Shown here: piece by piece, positions 41,780 through 50,106 of the stretch
Layout: each line of letters opens with the position of its first letter
Numbering within the stretch: the stretch's first letter is position 1
DNA from: Azotobacter vinelandii
GTDB lineage: Bacteria > Pseudomonadota > Gammaproteobacteria > Pseudomonadales > Pseudomonadaceae
Strand: one strand, 5' to 3'
Assembly: GCF_001571105.1 (NCBI RefSeq)
Contig: NZ_BCTD01000007.1
DNA: 64,000 nucleotides
Program-made: the position numbers and the translations under genes
The notes under the pieces: generated by a model
Database searches by the model: none
Told to the model about the DNA's origin: nothing
Seen by the model: the letters and a program-made list of their open reading frames with translations, nothing else

Positions 41780-43480
41780 CTAGTCCTTGGTGACGCGGTT
41801 GACTTCTTCCAGGCTGGTGACGCCCTGCATTGCTTTCCACAGGGCCGATGCGCGCAAGTCGTTGAAACCCTCGGCGCGCATCTGCCGGGCGATATCGATG
41901 GAGTTGCCGTCCCCCATGATAATGCGCTGCAGGGCCGGAGTGATTTTAACCACTTCATAAATGCCGACCCGGCCCTTGTAGCCGCCGTTGCAGTTCTCGC
42001 AACCGGTCGGGGCATAAAGCCTGAAGGCGCCGATGCGCTCTTCCGGAAATCCCTCGGCGAGCAGCGTTTCGTGGGGAATGTCCACCGCCTGCTTGCAGGC
42101 GCACAGCTTGCGCGCCAGGCGCTGGGCGATGATCAGGTTCACCGAGGTGGCGATATTGAAGGAGGGCACCCCCATGTTGCGCAGGCGGGTCAGGGTTTCC
42201 GCCGCGCTGTTGGTGTGCAGGGTGGACATCACCATGTGGCCGGTCTGTGCGGCCTTGATGGCGATCTCCGCGGTTTCCAGGTCGCGGATCTCGCCGACCA
42301 TGATGATGTCCGGGTCCTGGCGCAGGAAGGCGCGCAGCGCCTGGGAGAAGTCCATGCCCTGGCGTGGGTTGACGTTGACCTGGTTGATGCCTTCCAGGTT
42401 GATTTCCACCGGGTCCTCGACGGTGGAGATATTCACCTCCGCGGTATTGAGAATGTTCAGGCCGGTATACAGGGACACCGTCTTGCCCGAACCGGTCGGA
42501 CCAGTCACCAGGATCATGCCCTGCGGCTGGCTCAGTGCCTCCAGGTAGAGCGCCTTCTGGCTCTCCTCGTAGCCGAGGGCATCGATACCCATCTGCGCGC
42601 TGGACGGGTCGAGAATCCGCATCACCACCTTTTCGCCCCACAGCGTGGGCAGGGTGTTGACCCGAAAGTCGATGGCCTTGCCCTTCGGCAGCTTCATCCT
42701 GATCCGACCGTCCTGCGGTTTGCGCCGCTCGGAGATATCCAGCCCGGCCATCACTTTCAGGCGCGCGGCGATCTTCGGCGCCGACCGGACGGGCGGCCGG
42801 GCCACCTCATGGAGGATGCCGTCGGTGCGAAAACGCACCCGGTGGCTCTTCTCGTAGGGTTCGAAGTGCAGATCCGAGGAGCCGCGGCGGATCGCATCCA
42901 GCAATATCTTGTTGATGAAGCGCACCACCGGCGCATCTTCGGCATCTCCGGCCGGATTGAGCGCTTCGTCATGCCGGTCGCCGGCTTCGATATCGAGGCC
43001 GTCCAGCCCGGCGTCTGCGAGATCGTCCAGGGCGGTGTCGGCGCCCTCGAAGTACTTCTCCATGGCTTCGCCCAGACGGTCGTCCTCGACCAGGATGGCT
43101 TCGGTGTTCAGCCCGGTGCCGAAGCGGATCTCACGAATTGCCTCGTGGTTGGTCGGGTCGGAAATCGCCACGAACAGCCGGTTGCCGCGCCGCCACAACG
43201 GCAGAGCGCGATGTTGGCGGATCAGTTTCTCGCTGAGCAGGTCGCGGGGCTGGTTTTCCCGCTCCAGCGTCCCGAGATCGAACAGGGCGATGCCGAACTG
43301 CTCCGCGGCCAGCTCCGCCAACCCCCGGCTCTTGACCAGCTTGTTCTGCACCAGCCAGGTGACCAGTGGGGTCTGGTTGCGCTGTGCCTGCCGCTGGGCC
43401 TGCAGGACCGTCTTCTCGTCGATCAGTCCGGCCAGCACCATCTGCCGTGCCAGACCGTGGAGGGAAATGTCGTCGTGCAT
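41780..43480 (-). CDS. pilB: Type IV pilus extension ATPase PilB
   Basis: Cytoplasmic hexameric ATPase that powers pilus polymerisation. 566 residues. N-terminal GspE-N domain (LSEKLIRQHRALPLWRRGNRLFVAISDPT), then the ATPase with Walker A ILVTGPTGSGKTVSLYTGL, the Asp box TVEDPVEINLEGINQVNVNP, Walker B DIIMVGEIRDLETAEIA and the His box GHMVMSTLHTNSAAETL. Zinc cysteines are at RKLCACKQ and GCENCNGGYKGRVGIYE. The start is MHDDISLHGLARQMVLAG; the frame is open to 43561 but P. aeruginosa PilB begins here. It diverges from pilA. Confidence 0.97.
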   Translation of the reverse strand: MHDDISLHGLARQMVLAGLIDEKTVLQAQRQAQRNQTPLVTWLVQNKLVKSRGLAELAAEQFGIALFDLGTLERENQPRDLLSEKLIRQHRALPLWRRGNRLFVAISDPTNHEAIREIRFGTGLNTEAILVEDDRLGEAMEKYFEGADTALDDLADAGLDGLDIEAGDRHDEALNPAGDAEDAPVVRFINKILLDAIRRGSSDLHFEPYEKSHRVRFRTDGILHEVARPPVRSAPKIAARLKVMAGLDISERRKPQDGRIRMKLPKGKAIDFRVNTLPTLWGEKVVMRILDPSSAQMGIDALGYEESQKALYLEALSQPQGMILVTGPTGSGKTVSLYTGLNILNTAEVNISTVEDPVEINLEGINQVNVNPRQGMDFSQALRAFLRQDPDIIMVGEIRDLETAEIAIKAAQTGHMVMSTLHTNSAAETLTRLRNMGVPSFNIATSVNLIIAQRLARKLCACKQAVDIPHETLLAEGFPEERIGAFRLYAPTGCENCNGGYKGRVGIYEVVKITPALQRIIMGDGNSIDIARQMRAEGFNDLRASALWKAMQGVTSLEEVNRVTKD

Positions 43481-44008
43481 CGGGTGGACAGCTCTCTGCG
43501 CCAGGAAAAGATGACGAGCCGAGGGCCGGTCGCCGCCGAGTGCTCTCAAGCTCATTCCCATCCCTTACTCACCGGGAAGGCTGGAGCATGAGTCGAAAAA
43601 TAGGGAGTGTTTCCCTGTATGGGCAATGACTCGCCTTGTAACTCAGCCGCCAATTCGAAGTGACCGAGTGACGGAAAATTTCAGAAGTTGGCAGCCTTGG
43701 GAGTCGGGCTGTTGTAAGAGTATGCCGGGTTGGCGATTTCTGCATGTTTCTACGGCAGGAGGCTGGGGAACTTCGTCACAGTTACAGGTTGTTGTTTTGT
43801 GATTCGTTACTCATGTCTCGGGGCGGTTTAAATACCGATTTATAAGTCGAGGCTTGATGACGATGAAACTTTCAGACAATTTTGCGCAAGCATTTTTAGC
43901 CCTCAAAGGTCTAGAGCATCACGGAAGAGGTCAGGTATGACTGGTACATTGCCTTCAATGAGTCTGGCAGTCCAGGAAGAATGCCTGAATACTTCAAGGA
44001 GATGTTTC
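43481..44008. promoter_or_regulatory. pilB-pilA divergent regulatory region
   Basis: About 530 bp, AT-richer than the surroundings, holding the promoters of pilB and of the major pilin gene. I scanned every GG pair for the -24/-12 spacing GG-N10-GC used by sigma-54 and found none on the plus strand from 43592 to 44000. The nearest look-alike, TTGGCGATTTCTGCA at 43731-43744, has the wrong spacing (8). A weak sigma-70-like pair, TTGATG (43854) and GACAAT (43875), is spaced 15 bp. pilA has a good AAGGAG at 43996-44001. Confidence 0.5.
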
Positions 44009-44506
44009 ATGAAAGCTCAAGCGCAGAATGGTTTTACCCTGATCGAATTGATGATGGTGGTGGCGATCATCGGGATTTTGGCTGCGGTAGCGTTGCCGGC
44101 TTATCAGGATTACACTGCGCGTGCCAAGGTTTCCGAAGTTGTATTGGCAGCCTCCAGTTGCCGCATCGCGATTACCGAAGCCTCGCAGATTGGTTTCGCT
44201 GCTGATGCAGCCGCCGATGGGTTCGGTTGTGGTGAGACTGCTAGTGGTGCCGATGCTCCATCCCAGTATGTGGCATCGGTTAACACCTCTGCAGTCGGGG
44301 TTATTACTGTCGTTGCCCAAAATATTTCCCAACTTGGCACTAATACCGCTCTGGAGTTTGTTCCTTATACCGACGCAGGCTTGTCCGCCGCTGCTAGTGC
44401 TGCGGATTTCAATCGCACAACTCTGAACTCTGTAAAAGGATGGAAGTGTCAATCGGCCGCACCGAATGGCATAGAGTCTAAGTATCTGCCCGCTAGCTGT
44501 CGTTAA
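44009..44506 (+). CDS. pilA: Major type IV pilin PilA
   Basis: Structural subunit of the type IV pilus. 165 residues from ATG 44009. Short prepilin leader MKAQAQNG, then FTLIELMMVVAIIGILAAVALPAYQDYTARAK, the canonical Gly -1, Phe +1, Glu +5 and alpha-1 helix. C-terminal D-loop cysteines in GWKCQSAAPN and KYLPASCR, plus a second pair (SSCRIAI, GFGCGET). It diverges from pilB and is followed by a terminator, as expected for an abundant monocistronic product. The globular domain is less GC-rich than neighbouring genes, as is common for pilins. No pilin glycosyltransferase (tfpO) follows. Confidence 0.96.
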   Translation: MKAQAQNGFTLIELMMVVAIIGILAAVALPAYQDYTARAKVSEVVLAASSCRIAITEASQIGFAADAAADGFGCGETASGADAPSQYVASVNTSAVGVITVVAQNISQLGTNTALEFVPYTDAGLSAAASAADFNRTTLNSVKGWKCQSAAPNGIESKYLPASCR

Positions 44507-45162
44507 TTCAGCTTCGTAGCCTTGTAGGGGAATGTAGCCCGCCGCCCCACGCGTGGTTTCTCGTCATGTCCGGCGGGCTTTCTCTATATGGACTCCCCTG
44601 GTTGCCAGTGAAAATTCTTGTCGACGACGTGGTACGACTGCTTCCGCATATTCGGCTTTCGGCGAAGACGTGTTTGTCTTGAGTCATGACGAATAGCCGC
44701 TCCGCCCTGGCGGCCTCGGTGATCAGTGGGCCTGGAGCAAAGGCAGGTTTCGCACAGGCCGGTTCGCCATTGCTGCATGTCACTGTGCAATCGTGGTGGA
44801 TCTTCGACTCAACGTCTTCCAGGGTGTACGGCCTGGACCCCTTGGCCGGGCCGATGACTTTCACTCCGGCCGAGGATCGCCCGGGCAAGCCGAGCATTCC
44901 TGTTCGCCAAGGCAACGACTGTGGCGATGTCCACGTCACGTCACCTTGCGCTGCTGTACCGCGAACCGACGACCGAGCGCCAGGCCCTGGAAACGAACCC
45001 TTGTGGTGTTGCCTGGAATGCGTGGGCCGGCTGTTTCCAGGTGAATATCGAGTATTCCTGCCGTAACGGTTCGATCCGGAAGCGCAGCGAATATCGAATT
45101 TCGCGCCTGAATATTCGTAGCGAATGGCTCAAGCGCCGGGTGGCAGGAAAAGGTGAACTCCT
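44507..45162. other. Intergenic region pilA-nadC
   Basis: About 650 bp. Beyond the pilA terminator I see no supported gene; the open frames on both strands (for example 44686-45066 plus) have no domain, signal or ribosome site that I trust. Degraded coding DNA is possible. No tRNA or pilin-modifying gene is present. Confidence 0.45.
44536..44584 (+). terminator. Probable terminator of pilA
   Basis: AGCCCGCCG (44536-44544) pairs with CGGCGGGCT (44571-44579) across a 26-nt loop, followed by TTCTCT. It starts 30 bp after the pilA stop. Confidence 0.65.
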
Positions 45163-46011
45163 TCACAACTGCAGCCGCATCGACAGATCCACTGCCTTGA
45201 TGTCCTTGGTCAGGGTACCGAGGGAGATATAGTCGACGCCGGTTTCGGCGATCCGGCGCAGGTTGCTTTCGTTGATGCCGCCGGAGGCTTCCAGCTTGGC
45301 CCGGCCGGCGGTACGGCGCACGGCGATGTGCATGTCTTCGAGGCTGAGTTCGTCGAGCATGACGATGTCGGCGCCGGCGTTCAGGGCCTGGTCGAGCTCT
45401 TGCAGGTCCTCGACCTCGACTTCCACCGGCTTGCCGGGCGCGATGCGCCGGGCCGTGGCGACCGCCGCGGCGATACCGCCACAGGCGGCGATGTGGTTTT
45501 CCTTGATCAGGAAGGCATCGAACAGGCCGATGCGGTGGTTGTGGCAGCCGCCGCAGGTGACCGCGTACTTCTGCGCCAGGCGCAGGCCGGGGAGGGTCTT
45601 GCGGGTGTCCAGCAGGCGCACCGGGGTGCCCTCGACCAGATTGGCGTAGTAGCGGCAGCGGGTGGCCACGGCGGACAGGGTCTGGAGGAAGTTCAGGGCG
45701 CTGCGTTCGCCGCTGAGCAAGGCCCGGGCCGGGCCCTCCAGGCTGAACAGCAGCTTGTCGGCGTCGACCCGTTCGCCGTCGGCGACCTCCCAGCGCACGG
45801 CGACGCGCGGGTCGATCTGGCGGAACACTTCGTCGACCCAGGCGCTGCCGGCGATCACCGCCGCCTCGCGGGTGATGACGCGGGCCCGGGCCTGGCGGCC
45901 TTCGGGAATCAGTTGCGCGGTGATGTCGCCGCCGCCGATGTCCTCGGCCAGGGCGCGGCGGACGTTGGCCGCGATTTCGGCGCTCAGATTGGCAAGGATG
46001 AGGTCTGGCAT
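45163..46011 (-). CDS. nadC: Nicotinate-nucleotide pyrophosphorylase NadC
   Basis: Quinolinate phosphoribosyltransferase, making nicotinate mononucleotide in de novo NAD synthesis. 282 residues. EDIGGGDITAQLIPEG near the N-terminus, LNFLQTLSAVATRCRYY, the substrate loop LLDTRKTLPGLRLAQKYAV, GGCHNHRIGLFDAFLIKENHI, then EVEVEDLQELDQALNAGADIVMLD and KLEASGGINESNLRRIAETG. All are standard. Divergent from ampD with about 140 bp between, the common pseudomonad arrangement. Confidence 0.97.
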   Translation of the reverse strand: MPDLILANLSAEIAANVRRALAEDIGGGDITAQLIPEGRQARARVITREAAVIAGSAWVDEVFRQIDPRVAVRWEVADGERVDADKLLFSLEGPARALLSGERSALNFLQTLSAVATRCRYYANLVEGTPVRLLDTRKTLPGLRLAQKYAVTCGGCHNHRIGLFDAFLIKENHIAACGGIAAAVATARRIAPGKPVEVEVEDLQELDQALNAGADIVMLDELSLEDMHIAVRRTAGRAKLEASGGINESNLRRIAETGVDYISLGTLTKDIKAVDLSMRLQL

Positions 46012-46152
46012 GAAGGACTCCGGCAGGTGGGGTGCCCCGGATTATAGGGGGCGTGCCGTCTCCCGTGCAGTACGGAGTCGTTGCGCGGCAGCACATCGCT
46101 TGGCCCGGCGGCCCGGCTGCTCTAGAGTGTCGGCTGGTTTCAGGAGAGATGC

Positions 46153-46716
46153 ATGCAGTTCGACCCCTCCACCGGTTGGTTCCAGGGTATCCGCCATTGT
46201 CCGTCGCCGAATTTCAATGCCCGCCCACAAGGTGAAGTTTCCCTGCTGGTGATCCACAACATAAGCCTGCCGCCGGGCTGTTTCGGCACCGGCAAGGTGC
46301 AGCAGTTCTTCCGCAACTGCCTGCCGGCGGACGAGCATCCCTATTTCGCGTCCATCGCCGCGCTGCGGGTGTCGGCGCATTTCTTCATCGAGCGCGACGG
46401 GGCGGTCACCCAGTTCGTCTCCTGCCTGGAACGTGCCTGGCACGCCGGGCAGTCGTGCTTCGAGGGACGCGAGAACTGCAATGACTTCTCCCTCGGCATC
46501 GAGCTGGAAGGCACCGACGAACTAGCGTACAGCGACGCCCAGTACGCCAGCCTGACGATCCTCACCCGTCTGCTGCTGAAGGCCTATCCGGCGCTCGATG
46601 TCCGGCGCATCCGTGGCCATGCCGATATCGCCCCGCAGCGCAAGACCGATCCGGGGCCGGCGTTCGATTGGGTGCGCTACCGCACCGCCCTGTCCGATCC
46701 GGGAGATATTCGATGA
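46153..46716 (+). CDS. ampD: 1,6-anhydro-MurNAc-L-alanine amidase AmpD
   Basis: Cytosolic zinc amidase that recycles muropeptides; its loss raises AmpC beta-lactamase through AmpR in pseudomonads. 187 residues. Zinc ligands are the His in LLVIHNISLPPG, and the His and Asp in IRGHADIAPQRKTDPGPAFDW. The catalytic-region phrase NDFSLGIELEGTD is also present. GGAGA precedes the ATG. It overlaps ampE by 4 bp, so both are made together. Confidence 0.97.
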   Translation: MQFDPSTGWFQGIRHCPSPNFNARPQGEVSLLVIHNISLPPGCFGTGKVQQFFRNCLPADEHPYFASIAALRVSAHFFIERDGAVTQFVSCLERAWHAGQSCFEGRENCNDFSLGIELEGTDELAYSDAQYASLTILTRLLLKAYPALDVRRIRGHADIAPQRKTDPGPAFDWVRYRTALSDPGDIR

Positions 46717-47555
46717 CGTTTCTGGTGCTCCTGCTGGCCCTGCTGGTGGAACGGTTTTCCCGCTGGCGCCTGCACATCCAGCAGGACATTTTCTGGCTGA
46801 GGCTGCTGGACCGGGTCGAGACGAACCCGGATCTGGCCGGCGATCCGCGGCGCGCGCTGTTCCGTCTGGTGCTGTTGCCGGCGCTGGTGCTGGGCGTGCT
46901 GCTGGCGCTGCTGTCGCTCCCGCTCTACGGCTGGCTGGCGCTGCCGCTGCATGTTTTCGTGCTGGTCTACAGCCTGGGACGCGGCGATATCCTGACCGAG
47001 CTGAAGCCGTTCCGCGAGGCCTGGCGGCGCGGCGACAGCGAAGCCGCCTGTCTGGCGGCCGAGCGCGATCTGGCGGTGGGGGCCGAGGAGAGCCTGTCGC
47101 TGCTGCGCCGGGTGCAGGGCTACCTGCTCTGGCAGGCCTATCAGAGCTTCTTCGCGGTGATCTTCTGGTACGCCCTGCTCGGGCCCGTGGCGGTGCTGGC
47201 CTATCGCCTGACGGCGCTGACCGGCGAGCACACGAGCCTACCGGCCCTGCGCGAGCATTCGGTGCGCCTGCGCCATCTGCTCGACTGGCTGCCGGCACGG
47301 GGCCTGGCCCTGAGCTTCGCCCTGGTCGGCAATTTCGGCGCGGTGTTCCGCGTGCTGCTGCGCTATCTGTCGGATCGCGAGGTACCGGCGGCGAAAGTGG
47401 TGATCGAGGCCGGACGGGCGGCCAACGAAGGGCTGGAGGCGGAGGTGCTGGCCGGCGAGGCGGGGCTGATGACCCTGGACGAGCTGTGGCAACTGCTGGT
47501 GCGCGCCGGGATGCTCTGGTACGTGGTGATGGCGCTGGCGATTCTGTTTCTCTAG
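46713..47555 (+). CDS. ampE: Inner-membrane signalling protein AmpE
   Basis: Membrane protein of the ampDE operon with an accessory role in beta-lactamase regulation; mechanism not settled. 280 residues from the ATG overlapping the ampD stop. Begins MTFLVLLLALLVERFSRW, with LRLLDRVETNPDLAGDPRRALFRLVLL, helices around residues 50-90 and 140-170 (FFAVIFWYALLGPVAVLAYRL) and a C-terminal helix (LWYVVMALAILFL). Length and helix layout match P. aeruginosa AmpE. Confidence 0.94.
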   Translation: MTFLVLLLALLVERFSRWRLHIQQDIFWLRLLDRVETNPDLAGDPRRALFRLVLLPALVLGVLLALLSLPLYGWLALPLHVFVLVYSLGRGDILTELKPFREAWRRGDSEAACLAAERDLAVGAEESLSLLRRVQGYLLWQAYQSFFAVIFWYALLGPVAVLAYRLTALTGEHTSLPALREHSVRLRHLLDWLPARGLALSFALVGNFGAVFRVLLRYLSDREVPAAKVVIEAGRAANEGLEAEVLAGEAGLMTLDELWQLLVRAGMLWYVVMALAILFL

Positions 47556-47611
47556 GCCGGCTGCCCGCCCCATGGGCTGGATGGCTGCGGCCGTCCACCA
47601 AGGATTCCGAC

Positions 47612-47634
47612 GGAAAAACGCTACGCGGTTTTCC
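47612..47634 (+). terminator. Candidate terminator after ampDE
   Basis: GGAAAA-A-CGC pairs with GCG-G-TTTTCC around a 3-nt loop (one A/G mismatch), 57 bp after the ampE stop, ending in TTTT. It lies between convergent ampE and the TatD-like gene. Confidence 0.45.
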
Positions 47635-47712
47635 AGCCGATGCCATGGGGCCGATTCATCCGCCATCATCGGCGCGCTTCGGGAGTTTCGCCGGCGAGGA
47701 CCGCGGTCCCGC

Positions 47713-48492
47713 TCAGCGCCAGTTGAACAGTTCGCAGGCGTTGCGCGTGCTGGCCTCGGCCAGGACCTGCGGTTCGACTCGCATGATCGCGGCGAGGGCG
47801 GCGCAGATGTCCGGCAGATGCTCCGGGCTGTTGCGCATGCCCGGGTGCATCGCCGGCGCCATGTCCGGGGCGTCGGTTTCCAGCACCACGGCCTCCAGCG
47901 GCAGTTCGGCGACGACCTTGCGCAGGCGGTTGGCCTGGGGCCAGGTCGGCGCGCCGCCGAGCCCCAGGCGAAAACCCAGTTTCAGGTATTCCCGCGCTTC
48001 CTCGCGGCTGCCGCTGAAGGCATGGACGATGCCGGCGCGGGGCGGGCGCAGGCGTTTCAGGGTGGCGACGGTCGCGGCATGGGCGCGCCGCACGTGCAGC
48101 AGGACCGGCAACTCCACGTCCGTCGCCAGCCGCAACTGGGCCTCGAACAGCGCCTGCTGGCGTTCGCGATCCAGTTCCGCCAGATAGTAGTCGAGACCGA
48201 ACTCGCCGATCGCGCAGAGCCGGCCGTCGCCGCGCAGGCGCTGCAGCCAGGCGCCGAGTTCCCGCAGGTCGCTCGCATGGTGCCGCTCCAGATAGACCGG
48301 GTGCAGGCCGAGAGCGGCGTACAGGCCGGGCTCGGCGCAGGCCAGGTCCCACACCCGCTGCCAGTTCGCGCGGTACACCCCGGCCAGCACCTGTCGGTCG
48401 ACGCCCAGTGCCCGGCTGCGGCTCAGCACGGCGGCGCGGTCGGCGTCGAAGTCGGGGAAATCGAGGTGGTTGTGGGTGTCGATCAGGGGCAC
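47713..48492 (-). CDS. TatD family metal-dependent hydrolase / DNase
   Basis: 259-residue TIM-barrel hydrolase of the TatD/YcfH/YjjV group (Mg-dependent nuclease or deaminase-like; substrate not defined). The metal site HxH is in LIDTHNHLDFPDFD at the start. AIGEFGLDYY carries the metal-bridging Glu, VLLHVRRAHAATV and GIVHAFSGSREEA carry further His ligands, and VVLETDAPDMAP carries the final Asp. Start: GTG complementary to 48490-48492, with AAGGAG 10 bp upstream, since no ATG is available close to the conserved start. Convergent with ampDE. The sub-family (YjjV-like) is a guess. Confidence 0.9.
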   Translation of the reverse strand: MPLIDTHNHLDFPDFDADRAAVLSRSRALGVDRQVLAGVYRANWQRVWDLACAEPGLYAALGLHPVYLERHHASDLRELGAWLQRLRGDGRLCAIGEFGLDYYLAELDRERQQALFEAQLRLATDVELPVLLHVRRAHAATVATLKRLRPPRAGIVHAFSGSREEAREYLKLGFRLGLGGAPTWPQANRLRKVVAELPLEAVVLETDAPDMAPAMHPGMRNSPEHLPDICAALAAIMRVEPQVLAEASTRNACELFNWR

Positions 48493-48554
48493 CGGCGGCG
48501 GACTCCTTGGGAGAGCGGGTTTCTCCAAGGATATCCCGTCGTCGCCTGCCCGGT

Positions 48555-49931
48555 TCAGGCCGTGCGCTGCAGACTGTCCGCCTGCGGGCTGCCGAGAGCC
48601 GGCAGGCGCTCGCCGCGGCCGATGGCGAAATAGCGCAGGCCGTAACGGGCCAGGCGTTCCGGGTCGAACAGGTTGCGGCCGTCGATGATCACCGGAGCCG
48701 CCAGCTTGCGGGCGATCAGCGCGAAGTCCGGGGCCTTGAACTGCTGCCATTCGGTGCAGATCAGCAGGGCGTCGGCGCCGCTCAGCACGGCCTCCGGGGT
48801 GCCCATCAACTGCAGCCGCTCGTCGTCGCCGTAGAGCCGCTGAGCCTCGTGCATGGCCTCCGGGTCGTAGGCGCGCACCCGCGCGCCGGCGGCCCACAGC
48901 GCTTCCATCAGGTCGCGGCTGGGCGCTTCGCGCATGTCGTCGGTGTTCGGCTTGAAGGCCAGTCCCCAGAGGGCGAAGGTCCGCCCGCGCAGGTCGTCGC
49001 CGAAATGGCGGCGCACCAGTTCGAACAGCTTGCCCTTCTGCCGCGCATTGACCGCTTCGACCGCCTGCAGCAGGTCGCTGGCGCAGCCCGCTTCGCCGGC
49101 GCTGTGGATCAGCGCCCGCAGGTCCTTGGGAAAGCACGAGCCGCCGTAGCCGCAACCGGGGTAGATGAAGTGGTAGCCGATGCGCGGGTCGGCGCCGATG
49201 CCCTGGCGCACCGCTTCGATGTCGGCGCCCAGATGCTCGGCCAGCTCGGCCATCTGGTTGATGAAGCTGATCTTGGTGGCGAGCATGCAGTTGGCCGCGT
49301 ACTTGGTCAGCTCAGCGCTGCGCAGGTCCATGAACAGCATGCGGTCGTGGTTGCGGTTGAACGGTTCGTAGAGTTCGCGCATGGTTTCGCGGGCATGCGC
49401 CGAGGTGCTGCCGACGATGATGCGGTCCGGCCTGCGGCAGTCGGCCAGGGCCGAGCCTTCCTTGAGGAATTCCGGGTTGGAGACGATCTCGAAGTCCAGA
49501 TTCCGCCCGGCGTCCTTCACGGCCCTGGCGATGCGCGCCTGCAGGCGGTCGCCGGTGCCGACCGGTACGGTGGACTTCTCGACGATCACCAGCGGATCGC
49601 GGCGATGGCGGGCGATGGCGTCGCTGACCGCCAGCACGCCGGCGAGGTTGGCCGAACCGTCCGCCCGCGAGTCGGTGCCGACGGCGATGAACGCTACCCG
49701 GCCGTGCTCGACGGCCGCCCGCTCGTCGGTGCTGAAGCGCAGCCGCCCGGCCTCCAGGCTCTCCCGCACCAGCTCGGCCAGGCCGGGCTCGTAGAGGCGT
49801 ACCTGGCCGCGCTGCAACTGGGCGATCTTGACCGCGTCGATGTCCATGCAGAGCACGTCGTGGCCGACCTCCGCCATGACCGCGGCCTGCACCAGACCCA
49901 CGTAACCGATGCCGAAGACGCTGATTTTCAA
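48555..49931 (-). CDS. UDP-glucose 6-dehydrogenase
   Basis: Oxidises UDP-glucose to UDP-glucuronate for polysaccharide or lipid modification. 458 residues. NAD fold KISVFGIGYVGLVQAAVMAE at the start; EKSTVPVGTGDRL; SNPEFLKEGSA; the catalytic Cys in YPGCGYGGSCFPKDLRAL; FALWGLAFKPNTDDMREAPS. Start: no ATG precedes the conserved fold, but a TTG (complement of 49929-49931) has GGGAG 8 bp upstream, so TTG initiation is likely. Candidates by similarity are Udg/Ugd. It is divergent from phoD. GDP-mannose dehydrogenase (AlgD) is excluded by the UDP-type motifs, as far as I can judge by eye. Confidence 0.93.
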   Translation of the reverse strand: MKISVFGIGYVGLVQAAVMAEVGHDVLCMDIDAVKIAQLQRGQVRLYEPGLAELVRESLEAGRLRFSTDERAAVEHGRVAFIAVGTDSRADGSANLAGVLAVSDAIARHRRDPLVIVEKSTVPVGTGDRLQARIARAVKDAGRNLDFEIVSNPEFLKEGSALADCRRPDRIIVGSTSAHARETMRELYEPFNRNHDRMLFMDLRSAELTKYAANCMLATKISFINQMAELAEHLGADIEAVRQGIGADPRIGYHFIYPGCGYGGSCFPKDLRALIHSAGEAGCASDLLQAVEAVNARQKGKLFELVRRHFGDDLRGRTFALWGLAFKPNTDDMREAPSRDLMEALWAAGARVRAYDPEAMHEAQRLYGDDERLQLMGTPEAVLSGADALLICTEWQQFKAPDFALIARKLAAPVIIDGRNLFDPERLARYGLRYFAIGRGERLPALGSPQADSLQRTA

Positions 49932-50106
49932 GACCGATACTCCCGAGTGCGCAAGCGATGCAGCGATGCTGGCGCAGCGATGTGTCAGGGACTTTACGAT
50001 CCCGTGGCGGATCGGCGGACCGGGACGGTTGGCGTCTTCCGTCATGTTCCGGTCAAGGGAATGGCTTAAACCGTTGTTTCCTCGGGGTCCGTATGGGAAG
50101 ACGTAC

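Noticed and set aside
43731..43744. Sigma-54-like box TTGGCGATTTCTGCA upstream of pilA
   Set aside because: The GG to GC spacing is 8 and not 10, and it lies about 270 bp from the gene.
44686..45066. Open frame of 126 codons between pilA and nadC
   Set aside because: No recognisable family or initiation signal; overlapping frames on both strands look equally random.
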